Below are positions 8,308-16,947 of a stretch of DNA of 64,000 nt, in pieces (positions within the stretch are counted from its first letter, which is position 1; every line of letters begins with the position of its first letter). The notes below the pieces were generated by a model that was not told the origin of the DNA, did no database searches, and worked only from the letters and a program-made list of their open reading frames with translations. The stretch comes from Alkalispirillum mobile (GTDB lineage: Bacteria > Pseudomonadota > Gammaproteobacteria > Nitrococcales > Halorhodospiraceae). Made by a program: the position numbers and the translations under genes. Where the stretch lies: NCBI RefSeq assembly GCF_003664325.1, contig NZ_RCDA01000003.1:218563-282562 (forward strand). Direction: 5' to 3'.

Positions 8308-9306
8308 ATGTGGTTCAAGAACCTCACCCTGTACAAGCTCCAATCTCCCCTGCGCGAGACCGCCGAGGGTCTGCAAGAGGCGCTGGCCGCCTTTGCCTGG
8401 GAGCCCGCCGCCCGCTTTGAGATGCAGCGGGTGGGGTGGGTGCCGCCCATGGGCCAGCCCGATGCGCCGTTGACTCACTCGGTGGGCAACTTCCACCTGC
8501 TCTGCCTGCACGAGGAGAGCAAGCTGCTGCCCGCCTCGGTCATTCGCGATGCGCTGGATGAGAAGGTCGGTGAGATCGAGCACAAAGAGAGCCGCAAGGT
8601 GCGCCGGCGCGAGAAGGATCAACTCAAGGAGGAGGTGATCCTCGATCTGCTGCCGCGTGCCTTCAGCCGCCACCGGCGCACCTGGGGCTACATCGACGCC
8701 CGTGACGGCTGGCTGGTGGTGGATACCGCGAGCGCCCGGGCCGCCGAGGACTTCGTCGAGCACCTGCGCGAAGCGCTGGGCACCCTGCCGGTAGCCCTGC
8801 CGGAGACGAAGGAGAGCCCGCAGGCGGTGATGACCCGCTGGCTGGCCGAGGACGACATCCCCGGCGATATCGAGCTGGGCGAGGAGGCGGTGCTGGAGGA
8901 CCCGCGCGCCGAGGGCTGCGAGGTGCGGGTCAAGCGCCAGGACCTGGTGGCCGAGGAGATGCGCGCCCACATCCAGGCCGGCAAGCGTGTGCGCACCCTG
9001 GCACTGACCTGGGGCGAGCGCCTCTCCTGCGTGCTGGACGCCAGCCTGGTGGTCAAACGCCTGAAGTTCCTGGACATGGTCCAGGAACAGGCCGCCGAAG
9101 AGGAGGCTGAGACCCCCGAAGAGCGTCTGGACGTGGACTTCTCCCTGATGAGCCTGGAGCTGCAGCGCTTCTACCCGCGCTTGATGGAACTGTTCGGCGG
9201 TGAGCGGCAGGGGCCGGCGGAAGAGGACCCCCGTCCGTCCGCGGAGGAGCAGACTGCCAAGGCGGATGATGACGGCATCACCGGCAGCGCCACGCCCCGC
9301 CTCTGA
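8308..9306 (+). CDS. rdgC: Recombination-associated protein RdgC
   Basis: RdgC is a ring-forming DNA-binding protein that modulates RecA-dependent recombination and replication restart in proteobacteria. The N-terminal MWFKNLTLYKL, the GWVPPMG motif near residue 45, and RRREKDQLKEEV followed by DLLPRAFSRH near residues 95-125 are characteristic. Nearly all family members begin MxFKNL, so the ATG at 8308 is preferred over the in-frame ATG at 8299. The product is about 332 residues. The tail after about residue 300 is acidic and low in complexity. It converges on tesA with a 16-bp gap. Confidence 0.93.
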   Translation: MWFKNLTLYKLQSPLRETAEGLQEALAAFAWEPAARFEMQRVGWVPPMGQPDAPLTHSVGNFHLLCLHEESKLLPASVIRDALDEKVGEIEHKESRKVRRREKDQLKEEVILDLLPRAFSRHRRTWGYIDARDGWLVVDTASARAAEDFVEHLREALGTLPVALPETKESPQAVMTRWLAEDDIPGDIELGEEAVLEDPRAEGCEVRVKRQDLVAEEMRAHIQAGKRVRTLALTWGERLSCVLDASLVVKRLKFLDMVQEQAAEEEAETPEERLDVDFSLMSLELQRFYPRLMELFGGERQGPAEEDPRPSAEEQTAKADDDGITGSATPRL

Positions 9307-9322
9307 TCCCGCCCCGGTCTGG

Positions 9323-9937
9323 TCAGAGTAGCGGCGCCAACTCCGGCCAGACCAGCTCCAGCATCTTCGGCTGCGCTTCGGCGTTGGGGTGGATGCGGTC
9401 GTCCTGCATCAGGCCGCCCTCGGTGGCGATGCCCTCCAGCAGGAAGGGCACCAGCGGGATGCCGTAGTCGTCGGCCAGTTCGTGGAACAGCGCCTCGAAG
9501 CGTTCGTTGTAGGCTGGCCCGTAGTTGGGCGGCAGGCGGATGCCCACCAGCAGAACCTCCGCCCCCGCCGACTGTCCCATTTCAATGATGGCGGACAGGT
9601 TGCGCCGGGTCTCTGCCGGGGGCAGGGCGCGCAGCCCGTCATTACCGCCCAGTTGCACCACCAGCACCTCCGGGTCATGCGCCTCCAGCAGGTCGGCCAG
9701 CCGGTTCAGCCCCTGCCGGGTTGTATCGCCACTGGTGGCGGCATTGATAACCTTGTGCGGGTGGCCCTCGTCGGCCAGCCGGTCCTGCAACAGGGCCACC
9801 CAGCCGTCGCGCTCGCGCTCCAGGCCGTACGCCGCGCTCAGGCTGTCGCCCAGCACCGCGATGCGCGGGGCCTCGGCCGCCACCGTGGCGGTGACCGGGC
9901 CCAGCAACAGAACAATCAGCAGGAGACGCAGCAGCAT
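9323..9937 (-). CDS. tesA: Periplasmic SGNH-hydrolase, TesA-type arylesterase/lysophospholipase
   Basis: The 204-residue precursor begins with a signal peptide (MLLRLLLIVLLLGPVTATVAA). SGNH blocks follow: LGDSLSAAYG with the nucleophile Ser, the Gly of SGDTTRQG, GGNDGLRAL with the oxyanion Asn, and the catalytic pair in DDRIHPN. TesA hydrolyses acyl-CoA thioesters, lysophospholipids and aryl esters in the periplasm. The ATG at 9937 has a strong GGAGG eight bases upstream. That start codon overlaps the ATG of the divergent ybbA gene in a shared CATG. The tesA-ybbA-ybbP neighbourhood is conserved in many gammaproteobacteria. Confidence 0.92.
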   Translation of the reverse strand: MLLRLLLIVLLLGPVTATVAAEAPRIAVLGDSLSAAYGLERERDGWVALLQDRLADEGHPHKVINAATSGDTTRQGLNRLADLLEAHDPEVLVVQLGGNDGLRALPPAETRRNLSAIIEMGQSAGAEVLLVGIRLPPNYGPAYNERFEALFHELADDYGIPLVPFLLEGIATEGGLMQDDRIHPNAEAQPKMLELVWPELAPLL

Positions 9938-10667
9938 GACGGTAACCTCCAGTATGGCCAGCGAAAGCACTGAGCCCGAAGCCGGTATCGCCACCCGTGC
10001 ACCGGTCCTGCGCACCGAGGGGCTGACCATGCGCTTCTCCGGGCCGGACGGCGAGATCCGGCTGTTCGACGGGCTGGATCTTAGCATTACCCGAGGTGAG
10101 TCCGTGGCCATTCTCGGCGCCTCCGGCTCGGGCAAGTCCACACTCCTTGGACTGCTGGCGGGCCTGGATGTGCCCACCGGCGGACGCGTCTGGCTCGCTG
10201 ATCAGGAGATCACCGCCCTGGACGAGGACCAGCGCGCCCGAGTGCGCGGGGAGCACCTGGGCTTCATCTTCCAGGCCTTCCACCTGCTGGGCGGGCTGAA
10301 TGCGCTGGAGAACGTCATGCTGCCGCTGGAACTCGCCGGCGGCGCCCGTGCCCGGGCACGGGCCGGCGAGGCCCTGGCCCGGGTGGGCCTGGGCGGCCGG
10401 CTGCACCACTACCCGCGCCAGCTCTCCGGCGGCGAGCAGCAGCGGGTGGCCATTGCCCGCGCGCTGGTCACCGAGCCCAGCCTGCTGATGGGGGACGAGC
10501 CCACCGGCAACCTGGACCGCCGCACCGGCGAGCAGGTGGCCGATCTGCTGTTCCGGATCAATCGCGAGCAGGGCACCACCCTGGTGCTGGTGACGCACGA
10601 CCCGGCCCTGGGCGAGCGCTGCGACCGCGTGCTGAACCTGGCCGACGGCCGGCTGGAGGGGGTATGA
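9936..10667 (+). CDS. ybbA: ABC transporter ATP-binding protein, YbbA type
   Basis: The 243-residue protein carries Walker A GASGSGKS near residue 65, Q-loop FIFQAFHLL, signature LSGGEQQR, Walker B LLMGDEPT and switch His in VTHD, typical of the LolD/MacB/FtsE branch. I chose the ATG at 9936 because AGGAGA ends nine bases before it; the in-frame ATG at 9954 has no ribosome site. It would power the FtsX-like permease encoded by the next gene, whose start overlaps its stop by 4 bp. Its ribosome site lies inside tesA and the tesA ribosome site lies inside ybbA. Confidence 0.9.
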   Translation: MTVTSSMASESTEPEAGIATRAPVLRTEGLTMRFSGPDGEIRLFDGLDLSITRGESVAILGASGSGKSTLLGLLAGLDVPTGGRVWLADQEITALDEDQRARVRGEHLGFIFQAFHLLGGLNALENVMLPLELAGGARARARAGEALARVGLGGRLHHYPRQLSGGEQQRVAIARALVTEPSLLMGDEPTGNLDRRTGEQVADLLFRINREQGTTLVLVTHDPALGERCDRVLNLADGRLEGV

Positions 10668-13144
10668 GCGCCTGGCGGCAGGCCCTGCGCCTGCTCTGGC
10701 GGGATGGGCGCGCCGGCGAACTGCGCCTGCTGCTGGCGGCGGTGATTATCGCCGTGGCCGCCGTTTCCGGGGTGGCCTGGCTGGCCGACCGCGTCTCCCA
10801 GGCCACCGACGTGCGCGCCGCCGAACTGCTGGGCGGCGACCGGGTGGTGCGCAGCAACGACCCCATCCCGGAGGACTGGGTGGACCAGGCCCGCGACTAC
10901 GGCCTGCAAACGGTGCGCAGTGCTGAGTTCCCCAGCGTGGTGGTGGCCGGCGAGTACACCCAGCTCGTCTCCCTGAAGGCGGTGGAGTCCGGCTACCCTC
11001 TGCGCGGCAGCCTGCAACTGCGCGACGAGCCGGAGGGGCCGCTCAGCGCTGTGCAGCAACCGCCGGAGCCGGGCGCGGCCTGGATCGCGCCGCGGCTGCT
11101 GCCGCTGTTGGAGATGGATGTGGGCGACACCCTGGAGGTGGGCGCCCGGGCGCTGGACACCGAGCGGCTGATCGCCCTGGAGCCGGATCGCGGTGGCGGC
11201 TTTTTCAACCTGGCCCCGCGGGTGCTGATCCACTGGGACGACCTGGAGGGCACCGGCCTGGTCCAGGAGGGCAGCCGCATTCGTTATCGCCTGATGCTCG
11301 CCGGCGAGCCCGCCGACCTCGCCCGCTACGAGGCCTGGCTCACCGACCACGCCCCGGAGGCGGAACTGCAGGCGCCGGGGGAGGGCGACCCGGCCCTCAG
11401 TTCGGTCATGGAGCAGGCCCAGCGCTTCCTCGGCCTGGCGGCGCTGCTCACGGTGGTGGTGGCCGGCGTGGCCATCCTGCTCACCGCCCGGCACTACGCC
11501 AGCCGCCAGATTGATCGCATCGCCATCATGCGCTGCCTCGGCGCCACCCAGCGCCAGGTCACCGCCATCCTCACCTGGAAGCTGCTCTGGCTGGGGCTGC
11601 TGGCCGGGCTGATTGGCACCGCGCTCGGTTACGGGCTGCATCTGGGCATGGTCGCCCTGCTGGCCGATTACCTGCCGGACGACCTGGCCGGCGCCGGACC
11701 GCTGCCGGCGCTCACCGGTACCCTCGTGGCGCTGTCCGCGCTGCTCGGTTTCGCCCTGCCCAGCCTTCTGCGGCTGCGCGACGTGCCGCCGCTGCGGGTG
11801 CTGCGTCGGGACGCCGGTAGCGGCGTGCTGCGGGGCTGGCTGCCCTATCCGGTGGCGCTGGCCGTCATCTTTGGGCTGATGTGGTGGCAGGGGGGTGACC
11901 TGCGCCTGGCCGCGGCCGTCTTCGGTGCCGTGATGGCCGGGCTGGCCGCCCTGGGGGCGATCGCCGCCGCCGTGGTCTATGGCCTGCGCCGCACCCGGCG
12001 GGCCCGCATCACCACCCTGTCCGGCCTGGTGCGCCGGCCGGCCACCGCCACCCTGCAGATCGTCGCGGTAGGGCTGGGGCTCACGGCCCTGCTGCTGCTC
12101 TCGGTGGTGCGCGAGGACCTGCTGGCCACCTGGGAGCGGGGCGTGGATCCGGAGGCGCCCAACTACTTCCTGATCAACGTCCAGCCGGACGAGGTGGACG
12201 AGTTGGAGCGGTTCCTCGCAGACCGAGCGGGTGTCAGTGCCGAACTCTACCCGATGATCCGCGGCCGCTTGGTGGGCATGAACGGCGAGGCGCTGGACCC
12301 GGAAGATTACGCTGAGCCGCGTACCCGCCGGCTGGTGGCCCGCGAGTTCAACCTTTCGCATACGGACAACCTGCCCGACGACAACCGGGTGATCCGCGGG
12401 CGCTGGTTCGATGAGCGTCAGGCCGACCGACCCCAGTGGTCGGTGGAGGAGGACATCGCCCAGCGGATTGGCGTGGATGTGGGCGATACGCTCACCTACC
12501 GCATCAGTGGGCGCGAGGTCACCGGGGAGGTGACCAGCATTCGCCGGGTGCAGTGGGACAGCTTTAACGCCAACTTCTTCGTCATCGGCAACCCCGGGTT
12601 GCTGGCGGACGCGCCCACCACCTACATCACCAGCTTCCACCTGCCGGAGGGCGAGGCCCGGGTCATTGCCGACCTGGTGCGCCAGTTCCCCAGCGTCACC
12701 CCGGTGGACCTGGGGGCCATCCTGGAAGCGGTGCGCGACATTATCCGTCAGGGCTCACGGGTGGTGGAGCTGATGGCCACCCTCACCCTGGTGGCCGGGG
12801 TGCTGGTGCTGCTGGCCGCGCTGCAGATCACCGGTGACCAGCGCCGATTCGAGACCGCCCTCATGCGCTCGCTGGGGGCCAGCCGGGCGCACATCCGGCG
12901 CATGGCGCGGCGCGAGTTCCTGCTGCTGGGCGCGCTGAGTGGCGGCCTGGCCGGGGTGGCGGCCGGTTTGGCCGGCTGGGGCGCGGCCGGGCCGCTGTTC
13001 GATCTGGACTACCAGTTCAACCCCTGGCTGCCAGCGCTGGGTGTGGCGGGTGGGGCGGTGCTGGTGTGGGCTGCCGGGGCACTGGCCACGCGAGACCATT
13101 ACCGGCAATCGCCGATGACGTTGTTGCGGGATCCGGACGATTAG
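10664..13144 (+). CDS. ybbP: FtsX-like ABC transporter permease, YbbP type
   Basis: The 826-residue protein has an N-terminal membrane helix, a large periplasmic domain (about 40-250), three helices with the FtsX-like pattern, a central helix pair, a second periplasmic domain (about 480-690) and a final FtsX block of three helices (about 700-815). This duplicated layout is that of YbbP. With YbbA it forms a type VII-like mechanotransmission ABC system that probably removes or matures lipids or lipoproteins in the periplasm; the substrate is unknown. It overlaps ybbA by 4 bp. Confidence 0.88.
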   Translation: MSAWRQALRLLWRDGRAGELRLLLAAVIIAVAAVSGVAWLADRVSQATDVRAAELLGGDRVVRSNDPIPEDWVDQARDYGLQTVRSAEFPSVVVAGEYTQLVSLKAVESGYPLRGSLQLRDEPEGPLSAVQQPPEPGAAWIAPRLLPLLEMDVGDTLEVGARALDTERLIALEPDRGGGFFNLAPRVLIHWDDLEGTGLVQEGSRIRYRLMLAGEPADLARYEAWLTDHAPEAELQAPGEGDPALSSVMEQAQRFLGLAALLTVVVAGVAILLTARHYASRQIDRIAIMRCLGATQRQVTAILTWKLLWLGLLAGLIGTALGYGLHLGMVALLADYLPDDLAGAGPLPALTGTLVALSALLGFALPSLLRLRDVPPLRVLRRDAGSGVLRGWLPYPVALAVIFGLMWWQGGDLRLAAAVFGAVMAGLAALGAIAAAVVYGLRRTRRARITTLSGLVRRPATATLQIVAVGLGLTALLLLSVVREDLLATWERGVDPEAPNYFLINVQPDEVDELERFLADRAGVSAELYPMIRGRLVGMNGEALDPEDYAEPRTRRLVAREFNLSHTDNLPDDNRVIRGRWFDERQADRPQWSVEEDIAQRIGVDVGDTLTYRISGREVTGEVTSIRRVQWDSFNANFFVIGNPGLLADAPTTYITSFHLPEGEARVIADLVRQFPSVTPVDLGAILEAVRDIIRQGSRVVELMATLTLVAGVLVLLAALQITGDQRRFETALMRSLGASRAHIRRMARREFLLLGALSGGLAGVAAGLAGWGAAGPLFDLDYQFNPWLPALGVAGGAVLVWAAGALATRDHYRQSPMTLLRDPDD

Positions 13145-13265
13145 TGGGCCACCTGGCGCGAGACTCCGCGCCGGCGTTGGACGAGGTGTTGCGCCCGGCT
13201 CAAGCCGTCAACGACAACTTGGTCTCTGGCAGTGCCGGGGGTGTGTTGGAGCGACCGAATCCGGG

Positions 13266-13390
13266 AACTACGGCCTTGAGGGCGCGGACACTTCCAGCAA
13301 GTAGAGGATCCTGACCGGTTTAACGGACTCTTGTTCCATGCGCTGCGTCGGATGGGCAAGGCGGGGTTGAACGACTGCTGCAGGGGCTGA
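13266..13390 (+). pseudogene. Relic of an alpha/beta-hydrolase C-terminus
   Basis: Read with one missing base near 13283, the sequence gives NYGLEGA-GHFQQVEDPDRF and then NGLLFHALRRM before a stop. Gly-His followed by an aromatic, Gln, Glu, Pro, then Phe-Asn and a final amphipathic helix is the usual catalytic-His end of alpha/beta hydrolases. Nothing upstream completes the gene, so this is a decayed fragment if the reading is right. Confidence 0.35.
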
Positions 13391-13515
13391 GGTGGCCCCG
13401 GTGCCATGGGCGGCAGCACTCGTCAAAAAGGGGAGAGGTCAGGCGCACACTGAAACATGCCTGTTTAATTAATTACTTTAATCCAAACAGTCTGCTTCTT
13501 TTGATTCCTGGATAT

Positions 13516-13534
13516 CAATTGACACTGTCAATTG
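13516..13534. promoter_or_regulatory. 19-bp perfect palindrome, candidate operator
   Basis: CAATTGACA and TGTCAATTG are exact inverse repeats around a single C, about 290 bp upstream of the acidic lipoprotein gene. The left arm contains TTGACA, which could be a -35 element. A dimeric repressor or activator site is a reasonable guess; the regulator is unknown. Confidence 0.4.
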
Positions 13535-13825
13535 TGATCTGCTCGACAGGCTAGGGAGAAGCGGCTAGGCTAAAGTTTATAAAAAATCATTAATACATCG
13601 TGGGTAAAGTCTGATGCTTGGGGCACTAGACGCTACTCTCCACGTGTTTTTCCAGAAGTGCACAATAACGCTAGGGGTGCCCGGGAAACAGGGCTAAGGG
13701 CGATGTTGGGCAGTCTGCCTGGCATCGCCTGGAGCGCACCCGTATAGGGCTGATGGGATCAGCCGCGTGGTGCGAGATGGAGCTGCTGACCGTTCGGCAG
13801 CATTTTTTGGTTAGGAGGGAAGCGA

Positions 13826-15034
13826 ATGACTTCGAACGTGAATTTGTGGGGCCGTCACCTGGGCCGTCTTTTGGTTGCAGGCGCCGTGGTGCCGCTGATT
13901 GTTGCTGGTTGTAACTCCAGCAGTAGCAGTAGCAGCGGCAACGGTGGCGATACCGACCGGGACGTTCAGCAGGTCCAGTTGACTCAGGAAGAGGCAGATA
14001 CCGCAGCAGCGGCAGGGTCTATCGATGCGGTGGATGAGGTTGACACCCTTATTGAAGCCGCGATGGAGCAGGCAGAACCGGAGGGCGGGTTTGATCTCGC
14101 GGGCGGGGCCGTTGCGAGTGGTGCTTCCGAAATTGAGGAAAAGCTGACCCGGGAATCTGGTGGAGCCATCGCCGCCGGCTCAAATGGCTGGGGATCGCAT
14201 CAATGTGGTGAGGGCGGCACTATCAACGTTGACCGTGACGTGGACTTTCTGGATGTCCAGGCGGATCAATGCCGGGATGTTGAGGAACAAGACGAATTCA
14301 TGTACTTCCGTTTGGAGACTCTGGTCGACGGTCAGTTGACGGTGGACGAGTCGTGGGCATCTGAGTCCCCGGATTACGCGAATGTAACCAGCTTCGACGC
14401 CAATGATTGGCTCACGGAAATCGCAATGGAGTCTGGGGATGCCGAGCCGCTAACATCCGTCATGCGCATGAACGGTGGGATTACCCATGAATACAACGAG
14501 AACAATAACGTCGAGGACGATTTCCTCACTCAGATGACCCAGGACTTCTCGCAAGACATCACCATGGAGTGCGGCAGTACCTACTTCGATATGGAGTATG
14601 CGGTCGCTGGGGGCAATGGTCTGAGGGTTGAGGCTACGCCAGTCTCTGGGGCTGACAAGTTTGACTTGAGTATCAACGGCGGGCTCGTTATGAGTTTTGC
14701 CAGTAACGCCTCCGGTAGTGGTCAAGGCTTTCAACAGGAATTGACTTGGGAGACGAAGGAGGACCTGCGGTACAGCACGGATGCCTATGAAGATGGCGAG
14801 TTCCCGGAGACGGGTACGCTTGCGGTTTCCGGCGAGGTCGGGGGCCAGGCTGTTGACCTGATGCTTACCTACGGCAACGGAGAGGTATGCGTTGAAGGGG
14901 CCACTGGGCCGCTCGATGCAGGAGACGGCTGCTTCACTCAGGCAGACTTGGATGACATGGACGAGGACGACGATGCCGAGGAGTTCATCGACTTTGATGA
15001 GTCAGCCTTTGCTGAGTGCACGCCATCTCCGTAA
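13826..15034 (+). CDS. Acidic lipoprotein of unknown function
   Basis: The precursor has 402 residues with a positively charged start, a hydrophobic segment and lipobox IVAGC, lipidated Cys29, then a Ser-rich linker (SSSSSSSGNGG). The mature part is very rich in Asp and Glu and predicted mainly beta-strand in the second half. It has six further cysteines, arranged as two near residues 131 and 151 and four later, which could pair. It ends with an acidic stretch DMDEDDDAEEF. I recognise no family. A surface or periplasmic lipoprotein of a halophile is the best description. A ribosome site AGGAGGG precedes the ATG and a hairpin follows the stop. Confidence 0.7.
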   Translation: MTSNVNLWGRHLGRLLVAGAVVPLIVAGCNSSSSSSSGNGGDTDRDVQQVQLTQEEADTAAAAGSIDAVDEVDTLIEAAMEQAEPEGGFDLAGGAVASGASEIEEKLTRESGGAIAAGSNGWGSHQCGEGGTINVDRDVDFLDVQADQCRDVEEQDEFMYFRLETLVDGQLTVDESWASESPDYANVTSFDANDWLTEIAMESGDAEPLTSVMRMNGGITHEYNENNNVEDDFLTQMTQDFSQDITMECGSTYFDMEYAVAGGNGLRVEATPVSGADKFDLSINGGLVMSFASNASGSGQGFQQELTWETKEDLRYSTDAYEDGEFPETGTLAVSGEVGGQAVDLMLTYGNGEVCVEGATGPLDAGDGCFTQADLDDMDEDDDAEEFIDFDESAFAECTPSP

Positions 15035-15075
15035 AGCGCATCTTTTAGTACTTTGTTAGTCATCTGTATGGATAG

Positions 15076-15105
15076 TGCCCGGAGGAGGTTTTCCCTCTCC
15101 GGGCA
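15076..15105. terminator. Bidirectional terminator-like hairpin
   Basis: TGCCCGGAG at 15076-15084 pairs with CTCCGGGCA at 15097-15105, and the stem can extend inward with one bulge around a TTTTC loop. It sits between the converging lipoprotein and BamD-family genes and is followed by a moderately T-rich stretch. Confidence 0.6.
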
Positions 15106-15112
15106 TTGTCTT

Positions 15113-15847
15113 CTAAGGTGAGGCGGCTTGGTGGTCGGGGTGGTGAAGGTGCAGGATCTGCTTGGCCTGGTCCGCTGCCTCGTCGTCGCCCTTCTCTCGC
15201 AGTGCGCTCACCTGTAGTGCCATTGCATCGGCAGCACTGGTAGCCCTCGGGTAGTGTTCTCCTACGTACCGGGCGCGATCGAGCGCTTCTTCATAATTGC
15301 CAGCCGCGAGTTGTTCTTCTGCTAATGCCAGTTCATGTCGGGCCACCGACTCCCTCAGCCGGCTCATTGCCTCGAGCGCTTTCTCCGCGAACTCACTCTC
15401 TGCGTCATGCTCTGCCACATCGCGATAGGCGCCGAACGCCTGCCTTGCCAGTTGCTGGTCCCCGGGGCCGTCGTCCTGGCTCGCCTCCCATTCATGTTCC
15501 TTCGCCATGGCCCGGACATACAGGGCGTAAGGGACAGCCGGATGATCGGCCTGCTGCTCGGCCAGTCGGCCGGAAACGGCGCGGGCCTCCGTCATGTCCC
15601 CAGCCTGGTAGGCAATCCAGGCCAATTCCGCCTTGGCCTGGCCGGCATGCCCCGAACCCGGGTGGGCCTCCAACAGCCCATTAAATTTCGCCTTCGCTTC
15701 CCCGCGCTCGCCGGACTCGAGCGCCTCGACTCCCGCTCTGTACAAATCGGCAGCAGAGGCGGTGCTCCGCTCCGGACCGGATGTGCTGGCACAACCGGCC
15801 AGTGCCGTTGCAAGCGTGGTGTAGAGCAGCAAAGAGCGTGCGCGCAT
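15113..15847 (-). CDS. BamD-family (YfiO) TPR outer-membrane lipoprotein
   Basis: The start at 15847 follows a GGAG site and gives 244 residues with a signal peptide and lipobox ALAGC, Cys19. Tetratricopeptide-like repeats fill the rest: DLYRAGVEALESGERGEAKAKF at the start, HPAVPYALYVRAMA in the middle (matching the HPN-DYVMYMRG region of E. coli BamD), and ALAEEQLAAGNYEEALDRA near the end. BamD scaffolds outer-membrane protein insertion with BamA. Whether this is the essential bamD or a paralogue cannot be told here. It lies divergent to gspC, so it may share the control region of the type II secretion operon. Confidence 0.72.
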   Translation of the reverse strand: MRARSLLLYTTLATALAGCASTSGPERSTASAADLYRAGVEALESGERGEAKAKFNGLLEAHPGSGHAGQAKAELAWIAYQAGDMTEARAVSGRLAEQQADHPAVPYALYVRAMAKEHEWEASQDDGPGDQQLARQAFGAYRDVAEHDAESEFAEKALEAMSRLRESVARHELALAEEQLAAGNYEEALDRARYVGEHYPRATSAADAMALQVSALREKGDDEAADQAKQILHLHHPDHQAASP

Positions 15848-15987
15848 CAGGGACTCCAATCCAACTTTCTGGCGAAGGCTGCAATGGTAAATCATCGGTC
15901 TGCCCGTAGCGATTCCCACCAGGGACGAATGGCTTCAATGGGTGGGGTGACTGCGGTATCCTGCCGCAAGACTATCGGGGGCCCGGA

Positions 15988-16947
15988 ATGCCTAAAACAA
16001 TAGCCAGTCTGCGGCGTGCCGACCTAGGACGTCTCGGCAACCGCCTGCTGCAATCCCGTTGGCTTCGAAGAGCGTTAGCGCTGGTGCTGGTGATACTGCT
16101 GGCGCAAGGGGGAGCCCAGTTGACCTGGTGGTCGCTGGGCTACAGCCCGGCCGACCAGATACCGGCCGCAGCCATCGATGCAAATACCCCAGCCGGGCCT
16201 GAAAGCGCAGGTCGGGCCAGTGAGGCCCGTCAGGGCCTGGGGCATGTCGCATCGATGAGTTTGCTCGGTGAGGCGACAGAAGAAGACGCCGATCAGGCTG
16301 TAATTGCCGATGACCTGCCTGAGACACGACTCAACCTTCAACTCCAGGGGGTCGTGTCCAGAGGGGGGCAGGGGGCGGGTGCCGCGCTGATTGCCTCGGG
16401 CGGCAGCGTAGCGGTCTACCGGGTATCGCAGGAGGTGCCCGGTGGTGCAGAACTCGTCCAGGTGCAGGCGGATCGTGTCATCCTGCGCCGAGACGGCCAG
16501 CATGAAGCTCTGAAGTTGCCGCGCTCCCTGGCCGAAGTTCAGACCGCCGAGGTGTTTGCACAACCGGACAGCAATGGTCGCCAGGCCAGCGCGTCGGCTA
16601 CCGAGCGCACGCCCCCTTCAGCTGCCAGGATCGATGCGCAGGAACTGGCCTCGCTGCGTGACACACTCGCGGACAACCCGGAGCAGTTGTGGGAAATGGT
16701 CAACGTCAGGCCGGTGATGGAGCAGGGCCAACTCCAGGGCTACCGACTGCAGCCACGCGAGCACCAGGCCCTGTTCCGAGAGGCCGGGCTTCGGGATGAC
16801 GACGTAGTGACCGCAGTGAACGGCGTGCCGCTGGATAACCCGGCCCGTATGGGCGAATTGTTGGAGGGCTTGGGGACAACCAGCCGGCTCGATCTGGATG
16901 TGCGCCGCGACGGGCGCACCGAAACGATTGTTGTGGAGTTTGAATGA
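15988..16947 (+). CDS. gspC: Type II secretion protein GspC (inner-membrane, PDZ)
   Basis: GspC links the inner-membrane platform to the GspD secretin and takes part in substrate selection. In 319 residues there is a short basic cytoplasmic start, one membrane helix at about 28-46 (LALVLVILLAQGG), a Pro/Ala linker, the homology region at about 105-195 (LNLQLQGVVSRGG, then a beta-rich stretch ending LKLPRS) and a PDZ domain at about 230-319 (GYRLQP, GLRDDDVVTAVNG, LDLDVRRDG). It is the first gene of the operon and overlaps gspD by 4 bp. Confidence 0.92.
   Translation: MPKTIASLRRADLGRLGNRLLQSRWLRRALALVLVILLAQGGAQLTWWSLGYSPADQIPAAAIDANTPAGPESAGRASEARQGLGHVASMSLLGEATEEDADQAVIADDLPETRLNLQLQGVVSRGGQGAGAALIASGGSVAVYRVSQEVPGGAELVQVQADRVILRRDGQHEALKLPRSLAEVQTAEVFAQPDSNGRQASASATERTPPSAARIDAQELASLRDTLADNPEQLWEMVNVRPVMEQGQLQGYRLQPREHQALFREAGLRDDDVVTAVNGVPLDNPARMGELLEGLGTTSRLDLDVRRDGRTETIVVEFE

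Larger units (their letters stand above)
13145..13825. other. 681-bp intergenic region with a gene relic and a palindrome
   Basis: The left half (to about 13440) keeps the high GC of the neighbours and contains a probable hydrolase remnant. The right half is AT-rich, holds a 19-bp palindrome and should carry the promoter of the lipoprotein gene at 13826, which has TTAGGAGGG just upstream of its start. No other gene was recognised. Confidence 0.6.

Noticed and set aside
10409..12640. 743-codon minus-strand frame
   Set aside because: Shadow of ybbA/ybbP; no domain pattern.
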